From: a virus
DNA: 64,000 nucleotides
Reading direction: 5' to 3' (one strand)
Virus record (IMG/VR): IMGVR_UViG_3300021420_000028
Coordinates: 1-64,000 of that record
Of the stretch, positions 40,814 to 48,529 are shown piece after piece; within the stretch, counting starts at the first letter, position 1, and every line of letters starts with the position of its first letter. A program made the position numbers and the translations under genes. The notes under the pieces were generated by a model. That model was not told the origin of the DNA. It saw only the letters and a program-made list of their open reading frames with translations, and searched no databases.

Positions 40814-43800
40814 TGGCGACCGAACTCCCAGAAATCATCGTCACGGCGGACGAAACGCCGAAAAAGCCGCCTGTTGATACGGGACCTGCCGCAGTTGTCG
40901 CTCAAGAAGGGCCTGCAACCGCCGTCGAGGACGGCGAGTGGAAGGTCAGCGGCCCTGAGCGCCCCGATACTGATGAGTGGAAGGTCAGCGGCCCTGAGCG
41001 CCCCGACAAGTCGACCGTGCTCGGTCAGATGGGGACCGGGTTCATGGACCCGGTCGAGGGCGGCGGGCAGTTGATCTCTAACATACTCCCCAAACCAGTG
41101 CGCGAGACGCTCGATACGTTCAATAACTGGGCGGCCAAGCACTCGGGCGGATTGATTCGCGAACTGCCCCCCGGTGGCAAAAACCAGCAAATGCAGGAGC
41201 GCGAGGCCGCAATCCAGGAACAGCGTGGCGCCAACAAGGATAACATCGATTGGTCGCGCATGGGCGGCGACCTGCTTAACCCGATCAACTATGTTGGTGG
41301 AGGTGGGATCGGCGGCGCAAGCAAACTGGTCAATGCCGGCCGCGCATTCTTAGGCGGTGCGAGTTCCGGCGCGATCCAACCTGCTTCCGATCCCGACTAC
41401 TGGCGCGAGAAGCAGAAGCAAGTTGGACTGGGAGCAGCATTCGGTCTGGTAGCAGGCGCGGCAGCTTCCGCGGTTGGAAAGGGCTTGGATGCTGTCGGCG
41501 CTGTTTTAGCGCGCAAGAATCCCGAATTCTTGGAAAACAACTACATTAAGGAAATAATAAAGCGTATCGGTCAGGACGAGAAAGTTGGCGGGCCTTCGGC
41601 GCAGGATATGATTGATATTGTCAACGCTGGCAAGAAACCGTTGACCTTGGCCGATGCAGCTTTACCAAAAGGGAACGTGCGAGGACTCGCAGGCAGCGTT
41701 GCTCGACAACCCGGCGAATCGAAAGCGATTGCAGCCCAATTGATAGGTAAGCGTGACGAGGCGGCAGCGCAGCGTATTCGTCAGGACATCGAAACCTACA
41801 TGCACGGCGGCGATTCCGCTTACCAAACCAACGAGATGTTGCTTGCCGCGCGCAGCTCGGCATCGACTCCTGCTTATAACGCTGCTTACAAATTAAAAAA
41901 CATATGGAGTCCTCGTCTTCAGCAGTTTATCGACGATCCAGATTTCAAAAAGGGACTGAATCGCGGTTGGCATCTCGAACGCCTGCGCGCCCTTGCAGAA
42001 GGGCGCAAGATCACGGCGACCGAACTCGGGGTCGATATCGACATGGAGGGTAATGTCAATCTGATAGAAGTGCCGAACATGCGCTTGCTCGACATGGCGA
42101 AGCGCGGTTTGGACGCCATGATAGCTGATACGCGCGATCCGATTACCGGACGATTGTCGGCGCACGGAGTAGCTTTGAATCAGGCGCGGCACGCCTACGT
42201 CAAGGAATTGGAGGCGCTCGACACCAGCGGTGCTTACAAGCGTGCCAGGCAGGCATGGGAAGGCCCGTCGGCTAGCCGCGACGCTGTCCAACTCGGCCGT
42301 GCCGTGTTCCAGTATTCCCCGGAAGAAATGGCGGCTGAGGTAGCGAAGCTATCGCCTGCCAACCGGGAATTTGGTCGCATCGGCGTTGCTGACGTTTTGC
42401 AGGAAAGGCTTGCCAAGACCGGCTTGCATGGAGACGAGGCCAAGGCGATCCTTAAGAATTCGTGGACGCGAGAACAACTGCGACCGTGGTTCCGGTCGCC
42501 GGCTGATTTTGACAAGTTCGTTGATTCCATCACGACTGAAACTAAGATGTTTGAGGCTGGTTCCGAGTGGGTGGGAGGTTCGGCGACGGCCGGGCGGGTA
42601 GCTGAAGACACAGGCGGTAATGGACTGAAGGTGGCGTTTGATGCCGCCCGGATAGCGCGCGATCTGGCTAGTGGCGCGTGGGGACCTGTACGTGCGGCGG
42701 TTAATTCGTGGCGCCTTTATCGCGATCTGACGACGAAGAACGACCCCGCTTTCAATGAAAAAATCGCCCAAATCCTGTTCGCAACCCGCATCTCGCCCGA
42801 GACCGCGGCCAAATTGACCGGCAAAACCCCCCTCAATACCGTTAACCCACTGGAGAAGACCGGCGCGGCCGTGTCGGCAGGCGGCGTACCTGCCGCTGCT
42901 GCAGTGGGAGTGCCGCAGGCGCAGGATCGAGGCGGTTCTAGCGCCCCCCAACAAAATCCATCAAGTGGTAACCAGCTACCTCAAGGCAAACCAGCACCGC
43001 ACGCCCAGTTGCAAAGGCCGCCCGGCGCGGTGCTGTCGGATGAGAGTCCTGATCCCGTTCGTCCCGGCGCGCAGTACGCCTCAAATGAACCGGCGAAACC
43101 CGAGAGCGCTCTGCCGCAAGAACCCTCTAATTTCCTGGCTGACGCCGATCCGGCTCAGCAGGCGCAACAAGCCCGCGAGGTCGCGGCACAGCGGCAGCGC
43201 CAGGCCGTCCAGCCCGCCGAGGGACGCCAGGAAGGCGCGTTCACCGACGCGCTGTTCGATGCGCTCATTCCCGGCCGCGCCGCTGTCCGGTCGCTGACGC
43301 AGGGCGAGTACGGGCAAGCCGCCGTGGAGGCCGGCATGTCCGCGGTGCCTTATGGCGGCAAAGCACTTGGAGCGGCGTTGCAGGCCGCGCCGATGCTGAC
43401 AAAAGCCGTTGCCGCTTCTACCGCCGCCCTGACATCGTTGTTCATGGATACGTCGGAAGGCGCTTCCAAGCTCTCGCCCGAAGACCAGTCACGAATCCGG
43501 ATGATGCAAGAAAAGTCCAAGCAGGAACAGCAGAACCGGGCCAAGGATGCTGAGCTGCGGAAGAAGGAAGCCGACGAAAAGGCGGATCGCGACGCCAAAG
43601 CCGCTCAAGCTGCGGCGCAGACTCAGGCTGATTTGCAGGCAAAACTTGCCCGGATCGAGGCAGACAAGCAGCGCGAGCAAGCCAAGATCGAGGACGAAAG
43701 ACGCCGAGCCGAGCAAAAGGCAGCCGAAGATGCTATTATAGCTAACGCTAATGAGAACAAGCGCTTGGCTGAGCGGCCTTTCCGGGAGAAGCACCCGGAG

Positions 43801-44490
43801 GCGGCATTGGCCATGTTCATGGGCGGCATCGCCGCGGCATCAATTCTCCCCGGCGCCACTCAGGCTTACAAACAGTGGGCGTTCAACTCGTACCTGAAGG
43901 ATTGGGAAAAGCTGGACGCGGCTGCCGCGCAGGCTCTTAAAACCGGTACCCGCGAAGAGCAGCAACTCGCGGTCAACCGCTTGTCCGCCGCGGCGGCGGA
44001 ATTGGCAAAGCGCGAAGGCAAGCTGGAAAAATATCCGTGGCTAACTCAGCTGGCCGCACCTACTGTAGCGATGGAGATGAGCGCGCTGCCGGCAGAAATA
44101 GACATCGCTCAACCGGTCGGCACGAAGGCACACGAGTCAGCCGTGGAGTATTATACCGACCCCGCCACGCTCGGAAGCTTGGCAGCTGTCGGCGCTGGCG
44201 GCTTTGGAGTTGGGCATTTCTCTCGCGAAGCGGCCGAGGGGTTGCTGCCTAAAGGCAAAATTCCCGCCGGCACGTCGGGCACTATCAAGACGTTCGAGGA
44301 GCGTAACACGGCTGAAGCAATCGCAGCAGAAGCTGCGGCCAAGAAGAAGGCTGAATCTGTCGCGAAGCGCAAAGCAACGCTTGAAGCGAAAAAGAAGGCC
44401 GAAGCCAAAGCGGAAAAGAAGGAAGAGGAGCCGCGCAAGGCCAAGGTACCGCGCGGCGGCTCTAAGATTTACGGACTGAGGGACGAATGA
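40813..44490 (+). CDS. Very large internal virion protein candidate
   Basis: 1,225 aa. A short tandem repeat (EWKVSGPERPD, period 13 residues) near the start; long helical body; a hydrophobic stretch (AALAMFMGGIAAASILPG, about 1,010-1,030) that may cross membranes; Lys/Glu/Ala coiled coil (QQNRAKDAELRKKEADEKADRD…), and a Lys-rich end. Corresponds by position and size to the largest podoviral ejection proteins. No N-terminal catalytic motif recognised. Confidence 0.65.
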   Translation: MATELPEIIVTADETPKKPPVDTGPAAVVAQEGPATAVEDGEWKVSGPERPDTDEWKVSGPERPDKSTVLGQMGTGFMDPVEGGGQLISNILPKPVRETLDTFNNWAAKHSGGLIRELPPGGKNQQMQEREAAIQEQRGANKDNIDWSRMGGDLLNPINYVGGGGIGGASKLVNAGRAFLGGASSGAIQPASDPDYWREKQKQVGLGAAFGLVAGAAASAVGKGLDAVGAVLARKNPEFLENNYIKEIIKRIGQDEKVGGPSAQDMIDIVNAGKKPLTLADAALPKGNVRGLAGSVARQPGESKAIAAQLIGKRDEAAAQRIRQDIETYMHGGDSAYQTNEMLLAARSSASTPAYNAAYKLKNIWSPRLQQFIDDPDFKKGLNRGWHLERLRALAEGRKITATELGVDIDMEGNVNLIEVPNMRLLDMAKRGLDAMIADTRDPITGRLSAHGVALNQARHAYVKELEALDTSGAYKRARQAWEGPSASRDAVQLGRAVFQYSPEEMAAEVAKLSPANREFGRIGVADVLQERLAKTGLHGDEAKAILKNSWTREQLRPWFRSPADFDKFVDSITTETKMFEAGSEWVGGSATAGRVAEDTGGNGLKVAFDAARIARDLASGAWGPVRAAVNSWRLYRDLTTKNDPAFNEKIAQILFATRISPETAAKLTGKTPLNTVNPLEKTGAAVSAGGVPAAAAVGVPQAQDRGGSSAPQQNPSSGNQLPQGKPAPHAQLQRPPGAVLSDESPDPVRPGAQYASNEPAKPESALPQEPSNFLADADPAQQAQQAREVAAQRQRQAVQPAEGRQEGAFTDALFDALIPGRAAVRSLTQGEYGQAAVEAGMSAVPYGGKALGAALQAAPMLTKAVAASTAALTSLFMDTSEGASKLSPEDQSRIRMMQEKSKQEQQNRAKDAELRKKEADEKADRDAKAAQAAAQTQADLQAKLARIEADKQREQAKIEDERRRAEQKAAEDAIIANANENKRLAERPFREKHPEAALAMFMGGIAAASILPGATQAYKQWAFNSYLKDWEKLDAAAAQALKTGTREEQQLAVNRLSAAAAELAKREGKLEKYPWLTQLAAPTVAMEMSALPAEIDIAQPVGTKAHESAVEYYTDPATLGSLAAVGAGGFGVGHFSREAAEGLLPKGKIPAGTSGTIKTFEERNTAEAIAAEAAAKKKAESVAKRKATLEAKKKAEAKAEKKEEEPRKAKVPRGGSKIYGLRDE
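40936..41006 (+). repeat. 32-bp tandem repeat, period 39 bp, inside ejection gene
   Basis: The 32-bp unit beginning GAGTGGAAGGTCAGCGG occurs at 40936-40967 and 40975-41006, identical, encoding EWKVSGPERPD twice. Recent duplication in an acidic/Pro-rich leader region. Confidence 0.85.
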
Positions 44491-44726
44491 GCGCCAAGGA
44501 GAAGATCGAGGAACTCGCGCTGCGCGTCGCCCAAGATGCGCTGGATCCGAGCGCGACCCCCGAAGACCGCCGCGAGGCGTTGAAAATCCTTAATCCGCAC
44601 TATACGATGCTGTTGAAATCTAAAGTAAAGGATGACTTGCCCGCCGAAGGCGGGTTCGACTTTGATCGATTCAACCAGGAGAACCGCGATGGTCGACCCG
44701 GAAATATACGACGAGTTGCGTCCTGA
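44487..44726 (+). CDS. Small unknown protein
   Basis: 79 aa, ATGA overlap with the large ejection gene. KEKIEELALRVAQDALDPSATPEDRREALKILNPHYTMLLKSK is fully helical, with an acidic tail. Possibly a structural accessory. Overlaps the next start. Confidence 0.6.
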   Translation: MSAKEKIEELALRVAQDALDPSATPEDRREALKILNPHYTMLLKSKVKDDLPAEGGFDFDRFNQENRDGRPGNIRRVAS

Positions 44727-44859
44727 TCCGAAGCAGCCTCCTGTCATGCTTGAACCGTGGCAGTGGGAGATTTGGCAACCGCTATTGGACCGCCTGAAGA
44801 AGGAAAAACGCGATGAGCGACCCGGCACGAAAGTGGGAAGTCATTCAGGACGAGCCTGA
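44689..44859 (+). CDS. 56-aa protein between overlapping genes
   Basis: ATG 44689 with AGGAG 7 nt upstream. MVDPEIYDELRPDPKQPPVMLEPWQWEIWQPLLDRLKKEKRDER is coherent, whereas the earlier in-frame lead is not. Both ends overlap neighbours in other frames. Unknown function. Confidence 0.5.
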   Translation: MVDPEIYDELRPDPKQPPVMLEPWQWEIWQPLLDRLKKEKRDERPGTKVGSHSGRA

Positions 44860-45118
44860 AGAGACGGATGCTCCTTTGACAAAGGCTCAGGAGCGACAAG
44901 ACGCCGCACCTCCTGGGCTCGATCTCCTGTTGCTGAGCTTGAAGACGCTGTCTCAGCGCACGCTCTCTGCCATCGCCAATCTCTTCACCCTGGTGACCAT
45001 GACAGGCACGTGGTGGTTGTGGTACAAGACGCCGGATCCTAATCCGACCCAGATCGTGTCTCTATCGATCTTCGCCGCGTTCGTGCTTGCGGCCAATTGG
45101 CTGGTGAGGCGGAAATGA
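44813..45118 (+). CDS. Two-TM protein (holin-like candidate)
   Basis: 101 aa, GAAGGAA upstream. Acidic N-terminus, amphipathic helix (LDLLLLSLKTLSQRTLSAIANL), then two membrane segments (FTLVTMTGTWWLWY and IVSLSIFAAFVLAANWLV) and a short RRK end. Size and topology resemble holins, but other small membrane proteins lie at 50792 and 54860, so the holin cannot be singled out. Confidence 0.55.
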   Translation: MSDPARKWEVIQDEPEETDAPLTKAQERQDAAPPGLDLLLLSLKTLSQRTLSAIANLFTLVTMTGTWWLWYKTPDPNPTQIVSLSIFAAFVLAANWLVRRK

Positions 45119-45567
45119 AGCGAAACGCTCTTGTAGTCGTATTCACTACAATATTATTGCTGGTCGCTGGAGTCAACCCGCTTCGAGCGCAAAGCAATGT
45201 GCGTCTTGCGCCCCCAAACCTTGGGCTCCAGAGCCAAACTTGCGGCTCGGCCGTGTCAAGCTGCGTCTTGAAGGCCAGCAACGGCTTCTTGCTGGGGGTT
45301 TACGCCGAATGCACGGCGGCTTGCTGGATCATGGTGTTCAATACTACAACCGCGCCAAGCAACGGATCTACGACTGCGGGGGACGGAAGCGGGGCGTCCG
45401 GTAACTTGGTCGATTGCGTCGACGTGGCGGCGGGTTCGTCCCGATCCCTCACTTATCCGAATTACCCCGTATGGTATTCGGTCGGAATCACGGTTGCCAT
45501 CAGCTCAACCGCGTGTGCCACGCTGACACTTTCCACGGTTGGTTTTGTGCGAGGAACCTATCAATGA
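45115..45567 (+). CDS. Secreted-type protein at start of tail-fibre cluster
   Basis: 150 aa. ATG 45115 overlaps previous stop. N-terminal Sec signal: MKRNALVVVFTTILLLVAGVNPLRAQS, with Arg/Lys, a long hydrophobic run and an ARAQ-like site near residue 27. The rest is beta-rich with several Cys (TCGSAVSSCVLKA, CTAACWIMVF, VDCVDV, STACATLTL). First of five signal-peptide proteins in 45.1-50.5 kb. Palindrome variant 45131-45151 lies in its signal-peptide codons. Confidence 0.6.
   Translation: MKRNALVVVFTTILLLVAGVNPLRAQSNVRLAPPNLGLQSQTCGSAVSSCVLKASNGFLLGVYAECTAACWIMVFNTTTAPSNGSTTAGDGSGASGNLVDCVDVAAGSSRSLTYPNYPVWYSVGITVAISSTACATLTLSTVGFVRGTYQ
45131..45151. promoter_or_regulatory. Degenerate copy of the 19-bp palindrome (site 5)
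   Basis: TTGTAGT (45131-45137), CGTATTC, ACTACAA (45145-45151). Compared with TGTAGTG-N5-CACTACA it differs at one inner base but keeps the geometry. It is inside codons of the 45115 gene, so function is doubtful. Confidence 0.3.
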
Positions 45568-46541
45568 TCTGGAGAATCCTCGTATTAATGCTGCTTGCCC
45601 ACGCTGCTTGGGCACAGCAGATATCGGGCGGCGCTGGGGGCGGCTCATCTTCTTCCCTCGTCATCGGCACCACGGCGATCACGGGATGCGGCACAAGCGG
45701 GTTTGTGCTGTATAACAACTCCAGCGCCGTAGGCTGTGAAGCGACTATCGTTTCCGGATCCTCGGCGACAAGCGGCTGCGGGTTCAGTTCCACTGGAAAC
45801 TTTGGCGGGGTTTTGTGGAATAACAACGGGGTAGTAAACTGCGCTGTAAATGTGCTCTCGACTGACGGCTTATCCAGCTTTCGGATTAGCAGCGGTAGCG
45901 GCGGAACGTATGGGACCGTTCAGATATGGGATGTTGCGGGGACGGGCAGTAGGGCTGTTTTCATAGGCGGGGCGTCATTCGGAATTGCACAGTATTCGAC
46001 GGCGCGCTATGCCTGGAATTCTTCCGCCTCTGGCGATGTTCTAGGCTCGATCGACACGACACTATGCCGACAAGGTGTCGGTATTGTCGAGATTGGTTCT
46101 GGGACGGGATGTGGAGCCAGCGGCAGTCTACTCACGACGAATATCACAGCCAGCGGCGCAAACGTGCTGTTTAGTGGGATAAACGCCACGACCGAGACGG
46201 ACATGCTTTGCTTCAATACGAGCACGGGCCTCGTTACGCACAGCACCGTCGCTCAGCAATGCACGGTCTCGGATGCAAATCTCAAGCAGGAAATCACTCC
46301 GATTGACCCGCGCCGAGCGCTCGCTGTCGTGACTGGTTTTGATCCGATCGAGTTTCACTATCGTCCCGAAGCCGATATGGGCAGCGATTTGCACATGGGT
46401 TTTACGATGCAGCGGGTGGCATCCATCGAACCGAAACTGGCAACACCTAATGGCATCAAATATGGCGAGTTAAGCCCATGGCTGGTCGCAGCGATTCAGC
46501 AATTGAAAGCCGAGATTGATGCTTTGAAGGCGGCTAAATGA
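45564..46541 (+). CDS. Tail fibre with signal peptide and S74 chaperone domain
   Basis: 325 aa; GAGGAACC upstream. Signal-like start MIWRILVLMLLAHAAWAQ with cleavage after AWA. Beta-rich, Gly/Ser/Thr body. The C-terminal ~90 residues (SDANLKQEITPIDPRRALAVV…FDPIEFHYRP…HMGFTMQRV…YGELSPWLVAAIQQLKAEIDALK) are the intramolecular chaperone/auto-protease of endosialidase-type fibres (Peptidase_S74), which trimerises and self-cleaves. A phage fibre carrying an apparent Sec signal is unusual. Confidence 0.75.
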   Translation: MIWRILVLMLLAHAAWAQQISGGAGGGSSSSLVIGTTAITGCGTSGFVLYNNSSAVGCEATIVSGSSATSGCGFSSTGNFGGVLWNNNGVVNCAVNVLSTDGLSSFRISSGSGGTYGTVQIWDVAGTGSRAVFIGGASFGIAQYSTARYAWNSSASGDVLGSIDTTLCRQGVGIVEIGSGTGCGASGSLLTTNITASGANVLFSGINATTETDMLCFNTSTGLVTHSTVAQQCTVSDANLKQEITPIDPRRALAVVTGFDPIEFHYRPEADMGSDLHMGFTMQRVASIEPKLATPNGIKYGELSPWLVAAIQQLKAEIDALKAAK

Positions 46542-47797
46542 TAAAAGTCATTGCCGCTATTCTTCTGTCGACGCTACCTTGCTGTGCAGTGACGTGTGCA
46601 GATTTCAAATATGATTATTATCCCTGCCAGAGATTAAATGCGGAATCGTTTCAGGGTATCACAATCGGTGACCAGATAGCTGCCTGCGTAGCGGCGCTCC
46701 CGCCCTCTGGCGGCATTTGCAATGCTCGCGATCTTCCTTCCGGCGGGACCGTCCCAGGATTAACTATTACGCAAAGCGGCGTCACAATCGTTGGCCCGTG
46801 TGGGACTTTCAATGTCACGGGTACGATCAACATATATAATCCTGACGGAATTTCGGCCTTCAAGTGGGAGATGTGCGGATCATCTTTCAACGGAAACGGT
46901 ACCACTCTGGTTTGGCAAGGGGATGCAGCAAGTCCGATGTTTCGCCTGCGCGGCGTGCGCGATTCGATTTTAAGCGATTTCAGCATTAATTCGAGTTCAG
47001 CATTCCCCCTCGCAGAAGGTATCAGATTGGAGACTGCAACGGGGACGACCTCTACTCATCGTATCTATCGAAATGTAAAGATGAACGGGACCAATACTGG
47101 CGGCCTGATTAAAGGCATGCGATGGTGCATCGGCGATGACTGCGGTGGGGCCGGGCCGGACGGCAACAATGATGTGGACCTCATCGACGGCGTGCAGGTA
47201 GCGAATTACACCAACTGTGCTTTTTCGATCGAAGGCACCCAATCGAAGGCGCATCAGTTCACGGGGCAGTCATTCTTCGCGGGAAATCAGATCGGCCAGC
47301 GTGGCGTCTGTACCACGCAGGCCGCCAACCCTCTCCGTAACTCGGGAAGTTATCATTGGCAAGGCGGCGCTGGCGGCGGCAATACGGTCGCTGATTTCGA
47401 TCTCGGCAATCCGAACGACACGATCACGATTCGGGATTTCAATCTCGAAAACTCGGCTCGCCTGCTGCAGACCGGACCCGTAAGTTCGAGCACGTTTCCC
47501 CTTACAATCAGCGGCGGGCGCTGGGCGGCAAACAAGCTCGCTCCCGACAACATCGTCGTGCTGTATCAATGGAACGGCCCGTTGTTCGTCGAGGGATCGA
47601 ATATCGAGGGAGCACCACAGAACGCAACCCCATCGATCAGCCTCACATTTCCAGGCGCGACCGGTGTGGCGATCGGCAATTCGATCTCATGGGTGCCGGC
47701 ATCGAGCGGCGGGCAGCCATTCATCGGCAGTGGGACGTGGCAGAAGACGGGTAACCTGCTCACGGACAATGCCGGCAACGTGTTCCCGATTCAATGA
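46538..47797 (+). CDS. Tail-spike-like beta-helix protein with signal peptide
   Basis: 419 aa, ATGA overlap. Starts MIKVIAAILLSTLPCCAVTCA, a short Sec signal or lipoprotein-like. The Cys-rich opening leads to a right-handed beta-helix pattern (LTITQSGVTIVGPCGTFNVTGTINIY…, ILSDFSINSSSAFPL, RNVKMNGTNTGGLIKG), as in pectate-lyase-type spikes. The polysaccharide target is not predictable. Second spike-like gene of the cluster. Confidence 0.65.
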   Translation: MIKVIAAILLSTLPCCAVTCADFKYDYYPCQRLNAESFQGITIGDQIAACVAALPPSGGICNARDLPSGGTVPGLTITQSGVTIVGPCGTFNVTGTINIYNPDGISAFKWEMCGSSFNGNGTTLVWQGDAASPMFRLRGVRDSILSDFSINSSSAFPLAEGIRLETATGTTSTHRIYRNVKMNGTNTGGLIKGMRWCIGDDCGGAGPDGNNDVDLIDGVQVANYTNCAFSIEGTQSKAHQFTGQSFFAGNQIGQRGVCTTQAANPLRNSGSYHWQGGAGGGNTVADFDLGNPNDTITIRDFNLENSARLLQTGPVSSSTFPLTISGGRWAANKLAPDNIVVLYQWNGPLFVEGSNIEGAPQNATPSISLTFPGATGVAIGNSISWVPASSGGQPFIGSGTWQKTGNLLTDNAGNVFPIQ

Positions 47798-47804
47798 GGG
47801 TATG

Positions 47805-48032
47805 ATGGTGCGCGCTATCGCTATTCTGCTTTGCCTCGCCACTCCTGCCCTGGCTCAGCAGCTCCCGCCGCTCGATCCTGCCGTCCAGCTCGGCGTCTGC
47901 CAGCAGCAGCGTGCCCGCTTTCTCGACGACAGCGAGAAGGCGTCGGCCTACGCGAACCAGTTCCTTGCCGAGATCGCCGATCTGAAAAAGAAGCTTGCCG
48001 AAGCAGAGGCGAAGATTCCGAAAGAAAGATAA
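47805..48032 (+). CDS. Small secreted coiled-coil protein
   Basis: 75 aa. ATG 47805, GAGGG upstream (47802 is too close). Signal peptide MVRAIAILLCLATPALA, cut before QQ. The remainder is helical with a coiled-coil end (FLAEIADLKKKLAEAEAKIPK). Could be an o-spanin-like or periplasmic adaptor, although no lipobox is seen after residue 17. Confidence 0.6.
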   Translation: MVRAIAILLCLATPALAQQLPPLDPAVQLGVCQQQRARFLDDSEKASAYANQFLAEIADLKKKLAEAEAKIPKER

Positions 48033-48033
48033 A

Positions 48034-48525
48034 ATGACTACGGTCCAGCAAAGCGGCGCTCCGACTCCCTATCACATCGCCCAATGGCTAGCGAACGGTG
48101 TGATCGGAGATGGTGGGGCAATGCCAACAGGACGACTTATCGTCTCCGGCCGCGGGCTAAATTTCAATACGACTGCCGATCAGCCGATCGCAATCCCGCA
48201 ATACATCACCGCCTTCCGGATCGCCAACATCATCATCACCAATGCTTCGATCAGCCTGACGACGGCGCAAGGCGGGTTCTACCCGGCCGCCTCCAAGGGC
48301 GGCACGCCGATCGTGGCGAACTCGCAGGCGTACTCGGCGCTGACGACGTCGGCCGGGCTGATGACTGCCGCGCTGGCGCCATTTGGATCCGGCACGCGGT
48401 TCTCGGCGGCGAATCTCGGGACGATCGGCGGTCTCCTTGCAATCTGGTTTTCGCTTTCGGTTGCTCAAGGTGCGGCAGCGGCAGCGACTGCGGACATCTA
48501 CTTCGTAATTGATAATTTGAGTTGA
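48034..48525 (+). CDS. Tail protein sharing the NGV-GD module
   Basis: 163 aa. The start (TPYHIAQWLANGVIGDGGA) is nearly the same motif as in the next protein (TPGHGVNWITNGVVGDSGA), but no signal peptide precedes it here. The body is beta-rich and Ala-rich. Probably a fibre or attachment domain component. Confidence 0.65.
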   Translation: MTTVQQSGAPTPYHIAQWLANGVIGDGGAMPTGRLIVSGRGLNFNTTADQPIAIPQYITAFRIANIIITNASISLTTAQGGFYPAASKGGTPIVANSQAYSALTTSAGLMTAALAPFGSGTRFSAANLGTIGGLLAIWFSLSVAQGAAAAATADIYFVIDNLS

Positions 48526-48529
48526 GCGC

